Shown here: piece after piece, positions 23,247-34,805 of the stretch | Layout of the letters: each line of letters opens with the position of its first letter | How positions within the stretch are numbered: the stretch's first letter is position 1 | Origin: Thuidium tamariscinum | Lineage: Eukaryota; Streptophyta; Bryopsida; Hypnales; Thuidiaceae | Reading direction: 5' to 3' | Assembly (NCBI GenBank): GCA_947034885.2 | Contig: OX344758.2 | Location: forward strand, 20,921,067-20,985,066 | DNA length: 64,000 nt | Position numbers and translations under genes: made by a program | Notes under the pieces: model-generated | What the model saw: the letters and a program-made list of their open reading frames with translations, nothing else | What the model was told of the DNA's origin: nothing | The model's database searches: none

Positions 23247-23905
23247 ATAACCCCTAAATGCTTGAGGCACCAAATTTTGGTGTCTCAAACACATTGAAGT
23301 TAAATAAAACCTAATCAAGTTGCTATTTTTAGTCATTTATATTTTTGAAAAAATCTTCTTGAAGTTTAGTTTTAGCATGAGAAATAAAAGTTTTAAATTG
23401 ATTGATTGTGATTTTTCTATATAAGATTTTATTCAAGGGTGTCCATTGCAATCTTGACTTTCCATAGTCTTGAGGGCTCTTGGAATTTTGGAAATAATGC
23501 TTCAAATACACTAAATCTTAGAGAAAAAATCACATTAAAAATTCATTTGAACTATTGTAGAGTAGATTTTGAGAAGCCATAAATTGATTGGTGTGTATAT
23601 TGGGCCCTTTAATCTCATATTATTTCGGTGACCAACTTTTTTGATTTGACATGTGAAAAGACGATCAAAAGACTTCAAATTAATTTTGCAATTTTAGCAC
23701 CCTCATCATCAAACCTTGTAATCTTTCAATCCATAAGTGATATTGATGTGTTTTCTTTTCCCATATGATTTGGGACATTTGTAATTTGAATTTGTACGCT
23801 TACAATTCCAAAAAAAATTGATGCAATTTATCAAAATGTTGATTTTATGTTCAATTTAGATCAAATTTTAGAAGCTCCAAAAAGCCTTGGACAAATAGGG
23901 GTTGA
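23247..23905 (-). mobile_element. TTAA element of the GCCCAAGGC-end group (659 bp)
   Basis: The left end is (A)TAA-CCCCTAAATGCTTGAGGC and the right end is GCCTTGGACAAATAGGGG-TTGA. Terminal repeats are imperfect and both TTAA sites have one change. Read on the minus strand the interior is collinear with 59749-60417. No ORF of note. Confidence 0.65.
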
Positions 23906-23939
23906 ACAAATGATTTTCTTAATACCCAAAAGAATTGTA

Positions 23940-24190
23940 TCTAAACCAGCGTCCAATGAAATATCTCCACGGCGTTCCAAACTAGGAAAATGCTTTGTTG
24001 CAATTGGGTCGGCCATCGGGCCCTCAGTGGCAGGTGGCGTCCGTATCCCGTTGTGCGCACTCGGCTACGGCTCACCCCTGGTACAGTATGACGGACTCTA
24101 CTAACAGTACTTCCTTCATTGGGTAATAAAATGGCCGCTTGAATGAGGGCCTGACAAAACTGACAATCCATCACACACACACACACAAAA
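23940..24190. other. GC-rich island ending in a (CA)n tract
   Basis: About 200 bases of GC-rich sequence sit in AT-rich DNA, directly after a TTAA element. A stretch GGGTAATAAAATGGCC and a (CA) microsatellite at about 24173-24187 close it. It could be the 3' end of a retroposon. I recognise neither a tRNA-like A/B box nor a coding domain. Confidence 0.35.
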
Positions 24191-24905
24191 AGTTTAAAAT
24201 TAATTTTATTTATTTATAGAAATCAATTTTCATCCAAGTTATGCACACATTTACATTCAGTAGAGGCAATCATTGCCTTCCTTCAGACAAAATGGTGTAG
24301 AATATTTCATACCATATTGATAGTTAAATGGACACTTGTCGAAATGTGTTAAAAAATATAATATGAGGGAGTTGTATGATAAAAAAGTAGTAAAGAAACA
24401 TTTAAAGGATATGTCAAAAGTGATCCAAATACAATACAATAATTGATTTTGTCATTGGTTAGCCAAATTTAGTGATCATTAACTAATTACTTAAATCTGA
24501 CTTTGCAAGGATACCACTTCGTTGAAAATACTGATTGTTGTCCTACCTCCTCCTGTACATCTATTAATAATGTGGATGGATTTTGTGGATGGAGGCTACA
24601 TATAGTAAAAAGCAGCCCCCATCTTAGCTACTAAATGTTATGTAGGGACTCACAAACTAAGCAAATCTTTGGGAGCTTTTTTATCCAAAAGTCACGGGCA
24701 CAAGAATGAGAAAAGAAATTGTAGAAGTATAAAATACAGAAGTTGTTGTATGAGAAAGTATACATTCTTTGTATTTATCTTTGTGACTCTCATCTTTGTC
24801 ATTGTCATTGTGATTATGATCAAACAAACACTCAACCTTTTCTTTCCTTTCCAAGACCCAGTGATCAAGAAAGCTATCCATCTTGGTACTACTTCACCTC
24901 CCACC

Positions 24906-25834
24906 TTAATCAATGAAGGACTAAATTTAGAAGACAAATTGGATTTTTAAGTGGTATCTACAATCTCAATTTTTGTCATGATTTTTTGAAATTTTTTTGA
25001 AGATAGAAAAACTTATTAGCTTCATCATTGTATAATTTCTTTTTTCAATTGGTGCCTAGGAACAAAATTTATGCCTACATGAGCTCAAAAAAAGAAACAC
25101 CAGGCATTGTGGGCAATATATATTTTTTCAAAATTTTGAATTTTTTTCTTTAAGTTGTTCACTTTGTAGATTATATTTTTATCTACGTAGAAAGTTTTGT
25201 TTTCTTAATTTAAATAAGTGATGTAGAAGTTATGGACAATCTTGTTTGGGGGGCAATCTAAGCATCTTCTAAAAAAGAATAACTAGTAGAATTCATTTTT
25301 GAATGCATTTTTTACAATTCAAAAAAAAGTTATACATAGTGTAATTTGCTTGCTAGAATAATCTTGCCATTGGAATAGATGAGTTTTTAATTCTATTTTA
25401 GAGATATTAATAATTTATATTATCAACCAATATGTCATATCTATTTCTACTTAATAAATTTTTTAAGAATGAGAATTAATCAATTTTTTTTTAATTTCTT
25501 AGACTCTCAACTCAAATTATTACCATAAATATTTAAACCTTGAAATTTTGTAGTGGAAAAAAACTGAAGTCAAAGAGGTTCAGAGTCAAATTGTTTAGTC
25601 ACGTAATATACAAAAAACCACTTTTTCCACTATAAATGCGAATTTTTTGTGAATTGTCTAGTCAAATTTTCTAAAATTTATTCCACACATTTTCATCAGC
25701 TAGTTAGGTGTAAAATCCTATAGTTAGATGTTCAAAAATAATTATTTTAAGAATTACATACTCTTTGCATTTGAAATGTATTTTTTTGAGTTTTTTTATG
25801 CAAAAAAGGCATTGGTCCTTTAGGGCTTGGTTAA
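24906..25834. mobile_element. Diverged TTAA element, about 0.93 kb
   Basis: The left end TTAA-TCAATGAAGGACTAAA aligns with the left end at 7201 (TTAA-CCCCTAAAGGACTAAA). The right end GGTCCTTTAGGG is followed within a few bases by TTAA. The interior shares runs with 7201-8124. Both ends are eroded, so this is an old copy. Confidence 0.55.
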
Positions 25835-26143
25835 CTTATTAATCTAAATTTGCAACATTTATACTCTAACGACAAATCCTTGTATTATTTGAAGTAGTCT
25901 AAACCTCTAGCCTTTAACCTTATAATGCCAATGTCAACACTAACTAGTGTGTGATGGATGATAGTAAATCCTTCAATATACAATAGATATGCAATTGTTT
26001 ATACTTGAAATTTAGTAAAAAAAGAGATTGAGGTTTTACATAATAGTTTGACCTCCAATGGATACTTTAGATTTTGTAAAGCAAATGATTTACATTATTT
26101 CAAAAAAAATGATTTCCATTGCAACTAGCCCGTCCTTATAGAA

Positions 26144-27076
26144 TTAACCCCTAAAGGTTTTTGACTATGGTTTCACCAAAATTGCTCCAAAACTGTCATT
26201 TTAGGATAACTATCAAATTTTAGAAAAAAAATGTTCTTAGAATAATGTAACCATAGGATCTTAGAGTACACTAGTTTGAAAGCATGTACAAAAAATTTCA
26301 GAAAATTCCGCCATGTAGATTGTAAGATAATAGTGTTTGAAGTTACAAAAATCCCTTTTTTATCACTGCGGAAATCCTGGGCAGCTGCACTTCAGAAGGC
26401 CACATTTGTATGAAAAAATATTCAAAATGGTTGTTACTATTTGGATTAATTCTTCAATTCAAGTTGGATACATGCTCAAAAAATTTCAAATCATTTCAAA
26501 TTGAACAACATGTACAAAAAAAATAGTAAATAGAGAGAAGTAGAGAATGATTCAAAACACTAAATGTTTAACAATTTATTTATTGAATTGAAAAATGCCA
26601 ATCTCAATGGTTCAAATATTGTAGTAAACATTCTACACCCAATGTTTTTTTGTTTTTTTTCAAAAATATTGAAAATTGAGTAAAATAAAGGACTTCAAAG
26701 TTTATTTTAGAGTAGAGAATCCATAACTACCCGCAAACTAAAATTCTTCATAACTTTTGACTCATTAATCCAAATGGAATGATTCAAAGATTTCCACATA
26801 TATATAAATCTATAAAACCAATTTCAAATTTTGGTTTCCAAAAAAAGTGATTTTTTCTAATCTGCCTGAACTGCCCGAGTTGAGAAACAAACAACATATT
26901 ATGCGATAACTTTTCAACCATGTAGTCAAAAGTCATGAAAATTGTTGGGCTTGAAAGATACTCCTCGTCCACACCTTCTATTAAATTTTGGTTCCAAAAT
27001 ATAGAAATCTCTAGTCACACGTACCTGCCCAAAATTGCTATGTTGCCAAAAAAGCATTTGGTCCTTTAGGGGTTAG
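26144..27076. mobile_element. TTAA element, 933 bp
   Basis: The left end is TTAA-CCCCTAAAGG and the right end is CCTTTAGGGG-TTAG. The interior is collinear with 53204-54144 from TTTTTGACTATG-TTTTCACC through CCCTGCG-AAATCC-GGGCAGCTGC to the CTGCCC...GAACT-GCCCG region. No coding capacity. Confidence 0.75.
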
Positions 27077-27883
27077 TGGACTCAACTCTGATGACTAAGG
27101 TTGTCACCAAAACTACTTCAACTATTGGACCAATAGGTGCATTGTTTGTTTCTACAATGAACAATGAAGTCATTTATTGACCACTTTTGGCCACAATGGC
27201 CTTCAAGGGCTAGTATTTTTTGCCCAAGACAAGGTCTACCTTTACATTTGGTGTGGTTTTTAAACTTTAGAAGATGGATTGGTCATTGTGAAAATCATCC
27301 TTTTGGTATAACATGTGAATCATTTGCTAAAAAAGAAAAATCCAAGAGTACTCATTGGAGGTCAAACTAATGTGCTAGGATTCCTTCCCTTTCCACACAA
27401 AAGTTTCAAGGATGAACATTCGCTCTTTAGACTTACATAAAAGGATTCTTTATCATCCATTGAGTAATAAATGTCTGTTATGTTGTTCAAGGGTTGAAAA
27501 ATGTGTGATGGTACCTTTGGTGGGACAAAAGAATGTGCACATATCTTGATTTTTTAGTAACTTCCACCAACCAATCTCCAGACTTTTGTGATATTTATTA
27601 ACCAATACTAGGGCCCTTGTTTCTATTTTCTCAAATCCAATAGGTCTACAAAAATCAAAATTCTAGAGATCAACATTTATAGCTAAAAAAATAAAGTTTA
27701 ACGTTTGAACCCTGTGAGAATGTACAAGTTAAATAAAGTGATGTATGAATCAAGTACAACACAACCTCTCTAACCTAATAGGTCAAGGATTGGTTTGATA
27801 CATTGACTTATAGAGGGTCAAATGTATCTTACTCATAACCTTTGTAATGTGACCCAATTTGGGACCAGTCTAAGGGCAAAACA

Positions 27884-27999
27884 TCCATTCCCGTTCATGT
27901 TTCCAAAACCGTCCATATGTAGCAGGGGTGCACATTTTCCAAAGAAAAATGTGCACCTTTGCTACATATGGACGGTTTTGGAAACATGAACGGGAATGG
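27884..27999. repeat. Hairpin with 40-bp perfect arms
   Basis: Bases 27884-27923 are the exact reverse complement of 27960-27999; key words are CCATTCCCGTTCATG and GGACGGTTTTGG. The complementarity continues imperfectly inward through GGTGCACATTTT, leaving a very short loop. The flank AGGGCAAAA-CATTCCCG recurs at 62874, which suggests a mobile origin. Confidence 0.8.
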
Positions 28000-30900
28000 G
28001 TGTTCCCACCTTATTGGCTTATAGAAGGCAAACTTAGAGAGGTTGTACTGTACACTCACACCAATGAAGAACATATTTCATATCTTAAAAAAAGAATTAA
28101 AAAAACTCCAATATTCTTCCATACAATCTCAACCCTTTGTTTTATCTCTCTCAATGTCAAGATAATTATCTCTTGATGTGAATGTACTTCAAGTAAAAAA
28201 TCTTATGACTTCGCTATTCAGAACACATTCACATGCGTGAAGCAGTGAGAGAACTTGGTTGGCAACTTAGCAATGGCTGATAAATTTCTGGATTACCAGC
28301 ATTTCATTTAGGCAACTGTCACATGGGTCCCTTCAAACGCCGTAGTCTGCACCATCTGCAATGCTAACCTCATTCTCCCCAAAAGAGAGGTAAGTTAAGT
28401 AAGCTTTTGAGAAGAATTAGGGTTCAATACAAACGTACCACGATGTATCAGAAGTCTGGAAGCCCAGGCTTCATCACCAGCACCCGCAGCAGGTATCGCT
28501 TTTCCTCTCATGTTCTAATTTTAATTTTATGTGGCACATATGATTGGCCTCAGTGAGATGTAAGTGGATTGAGCTCGCCTTGCTTTTTCCTACTGCTGAG
28601 AAAACCCACCAGTGACGAGATTTCTACTTCTTTTGCATTTTGGAATACCATCAGTTTATTTTAAATTGGATTCTCTCTTTTCAAAATCCAGATTCCATTG
28701 CATGTGATAATGAATGTGATAACTCTCTGTGTGTGCTATTTTTTGCTTTTAGGTTTTGCCTGAATTTATGGTTACTGATGAATTTTTGATGGGCGTTATC
28801 ATCTTTGAGTGGCATCTCTGGATTCTATATCCATATTTTGTCAATCAAGCCAGGCTTTGCTTAGAGCCAATGGTTTGTTGAGTCGATGTAGAATGTGAAA
28901 AACTGGTGAATCATTCTATGATGGTCCATGATTGGGAGGGATTGTTGCACTACTGAAGAGTTATCATGAGCTTGTGATGGTCCCTCTGCTTTTGATAAAG
29001 TATTTTCGAAAATTCTGAGAGATTTGAACTGGGTATGGGGGTGTGAAGGAGGTCGTTGCCAACAGCCAGTGACACCATGAAGCTTGAGAAAGAAACTCAC
29101 GAGAAGATGCGGAAGCTGGCAGAAATTCGGTCCACAATCGCTGCTGAACGCCAAGTGACAGAAGAGCTTCGGTAGCAAGCCAACCCTAAATGCAGCCCTT
29201 AGGATGAATCTAATTGTATTCCGGGGCTACAGCATTAATGACATCGAAATAGCATGTGTGAGGAAATGGAACACATAGATTTACACCTTTTGAGACACTT
29301 GTTGATGCGCAACAGTTTAGAGGAGCTCCCTCAACATCTTAGAAGATGGAATCCACATTCTGAGCCACATTCCTTTCTGCCTTGAGTTCAATTTAGACAA
29401 CAAAAAAGCTTCAGGCAGTGGCCATTCACTGACTGCCATGCATGTTCTATACTTTTGAGTTTTTGTTTTTATTGTCATCAATAAGGGTGGGTTCTCACAT
29501 TGCTTAAGAATGTCTTGAGAATTTCCGAAATTGCTCAGAAGTTGAAATTTCATCTGTCGACAAGAGTAGTGTAGAGGACCTGCCATACAAACCAAAGGCG
29601 ACGAGGTCCTATTTAAAGTACGGAAGACCCTAATGTATTGAATAGAAGAAAAGGCAATGAGATCAATCCCTAGCAGCAGGGAACCTTCTTTGCTGTAAAT
29701 TTCCCGTAGCCACTAGTCCGGAAGGCCTGCATGACTGCTCAGACTTTAAGTACGCCATACTGCTGCATTGGGTTTATGATTCACGAGGGTCTTCATAGAA
29801 AATTCTGCAGCCAAGATCAGGGTCTTCATCTGCTAGGGGTATTTAAAGCATCGATCCAGGAGGACAAAACCCTAAGATTCCTCCTCCATGTCCTCTGCAT
29901 TACACACTAAACTAATCTCGTCATGTGCAGGAGAGAAGTGTCGACCAAAGGATGGTGCAGCTTGAACCCGGTAAGGCCATTGCCTGTAGTCATTCTGCAT
30001 CTTTCAGTAGTCTCATTTTCTTTCCTTCCATCTTTGCTGCTGCTGTTGTTGCTGGAAGATATCTCATCAGAACCCTAGAAGGCTTCTTGAACCTTCTCAG
30101 AACATTCATGAATAGCTTTGGCACTGCAGATGCCGCCCAGCCATGACAAAGCAATGAAGCCTACCAGGTCACCGCTGTTGCAGCAGCCACCTCCAAGCAA
30201 CTTCAAGATTAAGCGCAGCAGCTCATCGACATTCAAGTCACCTGGTAATCAATTAGGGTTTCATCTCCCGGAAGAATAATAGCAAAGTTGTATTACTTCC
30301 TCACTTCGGAAATAAGTGTCACTTTCAGTAGGTAGTATTGGAACTTGCTTTGTCCTAACTTTATTGATTTTTGGACGAACAATTGCATTTTGGCATTGAC
30401 TCTGGTGATATAAATTTGGATCCCTTTGAATTTTGTCGTTTGCAAGATGATCATATTGATTACAAACGACATTGGGGACACTTATATTCAACCAGAGGGA
30501 GTAATTATTTTGACATATCCATGAATATCCGAGATGGTGGATTGTACAGCAGATGCTTACCTGAATGAAAATAAATTTGCAAAAGTGGGACCACCCCAGG
30601 GCAATCTCCAAACCTACAATCATGGTTGCAGCCCAGACATCGACACCGAGGAGGAAGCGCACTGCACATCAGCGGTGGAGGCTCTCAAGGAATGGCACAA
30701 CTCCAGGGGGATCAACAATGCAGGCAAGTTCCTCCATTCTCTTTTCCAAAACGTTCTTGAAACCAGAATTGGGGGCTGTTTACAGTGGAATTGTAGATTC
30801 GCACATTCCTTCTGCTGTATCATTGTTGAATATTGAATTCAAGGTTTTCCTGCCCTCTTTTCAGGCTACAACACACCTTAATGACTCAGCGATGGGAATC

Positions 30901-31558
30901 TTTTTCTTGAAATAGAAAGAGACCTGGCATGTTGAGTTCAAGAATGTTGTGTTTCTACTAAAATGTGAATGCTTCTCAGAAAATCTGATTGTTAGGTTTT
31001 ATATTTGACAACGTACAGATGTACAACAGAAGAAATCTATACCCCAACAGCAGTTCCAACCTGAACTTGTAACTATTTCATGCTGGGAACCGAGCAATGA
31101 GAATCATGGTTCGTTTTTCAACCACATGAGTGATGTTTCAAAGTTTTCAGGTATATTCTTAGTTTAAGATGAACATGCTAGAAGATACTGGAAGACTGCC
31201 GCACAAAGGCCGAAAAACTGACTGGCAGACCAGTATCTTGAAAGTAGATGACTGTGTTGAGGCTGGGTCATATCTATTTGCTCCGAAGCAGAGCTTTGAC
31301 TCTTAAGTAATCGTGAGTTCTTCAAACTGGAAATCCGTTTATCAAATGCCAATCTTTGCAATGCTAGTCATCCCGAGAAATCCTATCAGGAACTTCATGG
31401 CTCAGTCAAAATAATTAGAATCTTGGAAACGATGTTACCAAAATCTGCTTTTACCTTGGATTGCCTTGTAGTCCGTTTGCAAAGCCCTTGTGTCCCTAGC
31501 ATGAGTAAGTGTCCGAGTATGTGCTCTGCTCAGTTGTGGGATTAATTAGTATTCTCAG
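28000..31558 (+). other. Exon-like scraps, no assignable gene
   Basis: More balanced base composition than the repeats around it. Short open pieces exist: 28285-28390, with a CTICNAN cysteine pair ending at a GTAAGT donor but holding an in-frame TAG; 29087-29179, a charged helical stretch closed by TAG; and 30540-30720. I recognise none of them and cannot chain them into a transcript. They may be the decayed 5' part of a gene that includes 31559-31710. Confidence 0.3.
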
Positions 31559-31710
31559 GAACCTGCCGGCCCATGGAAATAGATACAATACCGGAGGAGC
31601 AGCCCGAACGGACGTGCAGTACAATGAACACACAGACAGAGAAACCAAGAGGGCGCACTGAGGTTGAACCTGATCACTCGACTACTATTGAAGGCACCTA
31701 CTTCCAGCAT
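31559..31710 (+). other. Possible internal exon of an unidentified gene
   Basis: A fully open 152-bp segment begins after a TTCTCAG acceptor-like site and ends at CAT|GTAAGC, a good donor. Its translation is acidic and Thr/Glu-rich with no recognisable motif. It may be a genuine exon or chance. Confidence 0.3.
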
Positions 31711-32828
31711 GTAAGCATCTTGCCCTGACCCTTTTTTTTTGAGTATTTATTGCACTGCAAAGCATTTTGCTCATCAACTTTCAGTCCCCAGTAAGGCAGA
31801 GGACATTGTTTCCGTCACTTTGAGCCAACTTGTCAATATGCAAGCTCTCACAGTACAATCCTAACAAGTGATAAAGGAGGATAATTTTTACGTCATCTTA
31901 ATCAGTTTTACATATATAGACAGTGATTTTGGGGAGATCATTATATTGAGATGTGGAGAGATCTTGGGTACAAGAGCGAAATCTGATATGATCAATTTTT
32001 ATCAGTATCTATGATTTCCCATATAATTTCAAAGTGGGAAGTTGTAGACCAATAGGCAACTCCATTTCTAGTTGAAGCTTCGTCAAAGTCGTGCTCACAC
32101 CGCTTGCTACGAACCAACCAAGATGATGAATATTCGTAACTGGGATCGGTAGAGATGACGGAATCAGGCCGCTAACAATTATAGTATCCTCCACCTCAGT
32201 GCTGTCTTGCTTATTCAACAGAGGGTTTGTGGGACCACTAATCATATTTCCTGTTTTCAATAAATGCATCAATTGTGAAGTACCTATCCGATATTTACAT
32301 TGATATTTTGGTCTGGTGCTGCTGTTATCTGAAGTTACTGTAGTGCAATTGCTGATGAGGGGTCTGTTTGTCTCGCAGCTCTGTAATCAAGATTATAGGA
32401 AAGTCCGAGCATAGGATCAACTGTGATGTACAGCTGCTGAGCTTAGCACTGAAAGTTCAATTATTCTATTAGTAGAGCTACCTAAAGCAAAGTTACTTCA
32501 AGCTATATCTTTTTGCTGGAAACTACTTGTTTTTGCTTATTCACATAGCTCATGTTGAAGGGCTTCTACAAACTCAATCAATTAAAAAGAAGTCCCTAGA
32601 AAAAAATCATATCCTAAAGTAACTAGGCTTAGACTGACTGACTCCTGATAGATTTATACGTGTCCAGCCGGCCCTGTTGCATTTCCTGTTCAACTCTCCA
32701 CTTTTAGTCTCCACTGCGAGTAAATCCTGTTACAAGTTGATATACAGAGTTCACGTGGCATTGGGCACAAATGTCTCACTTGATACATAATAATGCTAAT
32801 TCTAGTCTCAATACGCATTATCTAGTTA
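31711..32828. other. No gene seen
   Basis: Mixed-composition DNA between the exon-like piece and the kinase relic. I find no supported ORF or repeat. Confidence 0.4.
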
Positions 32829-33933
32829 TTAGGCCAAACAGTACTTGAATTCACAAATTTTCAAACAATGCTCACCTTTCACATCAGCAAGCACTTTGCA
32901 AATCTTCGAAAAGTTGGGTCTCTCCTCTGGATCGTCATGCCAGCAAAGTTCAATGAGCGTCCTCAATTTTGAATCTAGAAAAAAAAAGCAGCGGTGGTCT
33001 ACCCCTGGAAAACACCACATCCCAATCTGATGCTTTCGAATTCTTGAACGGTGTATATCCTGTTAGAATCTCGTAACAGGTCACGCCAAAACTATAGACA
33101 TCTGCTTCTTTTGACCATGCCCGCTCTTCTGGCTCCAAGATTTGGTGATTGAGTTGAGCCAATATCTCCGGAGCTCTCCAGCAACCCATACCCAGAACTC
33201 CCACAGAGCATTCAACTACCAAACATCGAAAGCCTTCTCCATCAGGATTGTCTCCACTAACAAGAACATCGGAGGCCTTCAAGACCCTGTGCAGAATGTT
33301 GCGAATGTACAGACTTCGCACTTCTTTCGCAATCAGGAGCATGATTTTGACCGAGGTGGGGAATTCAAAAGGTGAATGTATCACTGTTTGTTTGTTGATG
33401 GGTGAGGTGACGTGAATCACCCCAATGCTGGCGAAATACGAATGCACATCGGCCATCTTCGAGGAATTTCACACCCAAGGCGGTATGAAGGACAGGAGAT
33501 GGATGGTCTAGGAACACGCCTCCCAACTGCAACACATCAGGTTGGAGCCAGGTTTGCCAAGGACAAGCCTGCTTGAAAACCTTGAGCACAAGGTTTGTTT
33601 GGGTGCCTTGAGTTGAGGGGGTGTTCCAAGAGCTTCAAAAGTTTCTGCCTGCCCTCCTTCGGCCAGTTTTTCACCGGTGCAAAGGGAGTCATACTTTGTC
33701 AATCCATACGACTTTAGGTAGGCCAGTAACAATCGAGGAGGGTTGTGATTGTGGGATGTTCCTTGCTGCTGGAGCCTGTCCTTCGCGGGCAGATTCTTCG
33801 AACCCAGCTCCCTCACCTCAGTCCAGTCTGGTATCAATGAGAGTCCAAATTCGTCCATGCTCTTCAGTATTGGAGACATCTTTCCATGATACCAAGGAGA
33901 ATCGAGATGAGGATAATGGTCCCCGATCTGCAA
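32829..33933 (-). pseudogene. Frameshifted TKL-type protein kinase relic
   Basis: Kinase subdomains follow in order but in different frames. The glycine loop (EKLAEGGQAETFEA) is near 33690-33650, the lysine/hinge part (LKVFKQ; FAFVFRQHWGD-like) at 33589-33400, and the catalytic loop at about 33295. CWRAPEIL and EADVYSFGVTCYEILTG lie near 33180-33080, and the C-lobe end (CWHDDPEERPNFSKIC) near 32940-32890. The pattern matches plant TKL kinases with an AEGGQAE(I/T) glycine loop. The HRD triad reads HRV (codon 33283-33285), DFG is not recognisable, and at least two frame changes break the gene. The last sits in a nine-T run on the minus strand at 32979-32987. It is therefore both catalytically dead and untranslatable as one protein. 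Confidence 0.75.
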
Positions 33934-34206
33934 GTCATATGGCTGCGATTACACATTGCAACATTCATTTGAACTGAATAAGGACATTCCTATCTAAATT
34001 AGCCTTAGCGTTCAAACGTTCCTACAAACATCGTGGCATGGAGTGAATATGAGTACAATAGTGCCTGGAACCTGATAATTAATTACCGATTAATCGATTA
34101 TATAACTTATAATTAATTACTACTTATTACTGATCAATTTCATTAAATTAGTGATATTCCATAAACCTAAATAGTATCATATATCTACACAAAGGTCAAA
34201 TTAGTT

Positions 34207-34805
34207 TTAGGCCACTACAATAGGACAATTATAGATTTTCGCTTTAGTTTCAAGCGCCTCTGCTAGAACCATGTCAAAATAATGGAACAACACTAATTTA
34301 ATGAAATTGAAGTGCATAGCCTCTACATATCTAGCAAGTACACACTTGACTATGGCCCAATCAAGCAAAGTGGATGCTAATCCATTCATATTGGAGTCAA
34401 GAGTGCGATCAAAGTCCAATAAAGCCCCATCAAACTCCCCAAGCAAGAATTGGATGCAACCTCTTGTACTGTTCATTACAAATACAAAATTAGATTCCAA
34501 CCAATGAAGATATACCATCTCAAAAGGAAAATATATTCTCTCATAGAATACCTTCAACATTTATTATTTTACTAGATTGAGCATTGACCATACTTGTAAA
34601 TTGCATTAGATTGTGTGTTGCTTCCAATAGATAGATGATCTTCATCCAAATCATACAACGCTCTTTGCCAATATTCTCTATCCCCGGATGATGGATACAT
34701 GGGGATGAAGCGTAGGGATTGAGCACCATTAAAGGTAGAAAATTCTAATGCTAGCAAATTTTGGAATAGGATGATGATTTTATTTCTACACTCAATCATC
34801 TCCAT
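34207..34805 (-). pseudogene. TPR-like protein fragment
   Basis: On the minus strand the stretch RGCIQFLLGEFDGALLDF followed by VKCVLARYVEAM has the spacing of tandem TPR helices (small residue, LG-x-F/Y, A-L-x-D-F). An upstream piece in another frame (REYWQRALYDLDED) fits the preceding repeat. Stops and frame changes separate the pieces and the sequence has become AT-rich, so it is a relic. Whether it belonged with the kinase relic just downstream on the same strand is unknown. Confidence 0.35.

Noticed and set aside
24669..24950. 93-codon frame with a membrane segment and an apparent N-myristoylation start
   Set aside because: The first codon is TTG, there is no upstream ATG context, and its end runs into the terminus of a TTAA element.
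30261..30662. Minus-strand frame with VDVWAATMIVGLE resembling a kinase subdomain
   Set aside because: No other kinase motif in order around it; the likeness is too short to support a call.
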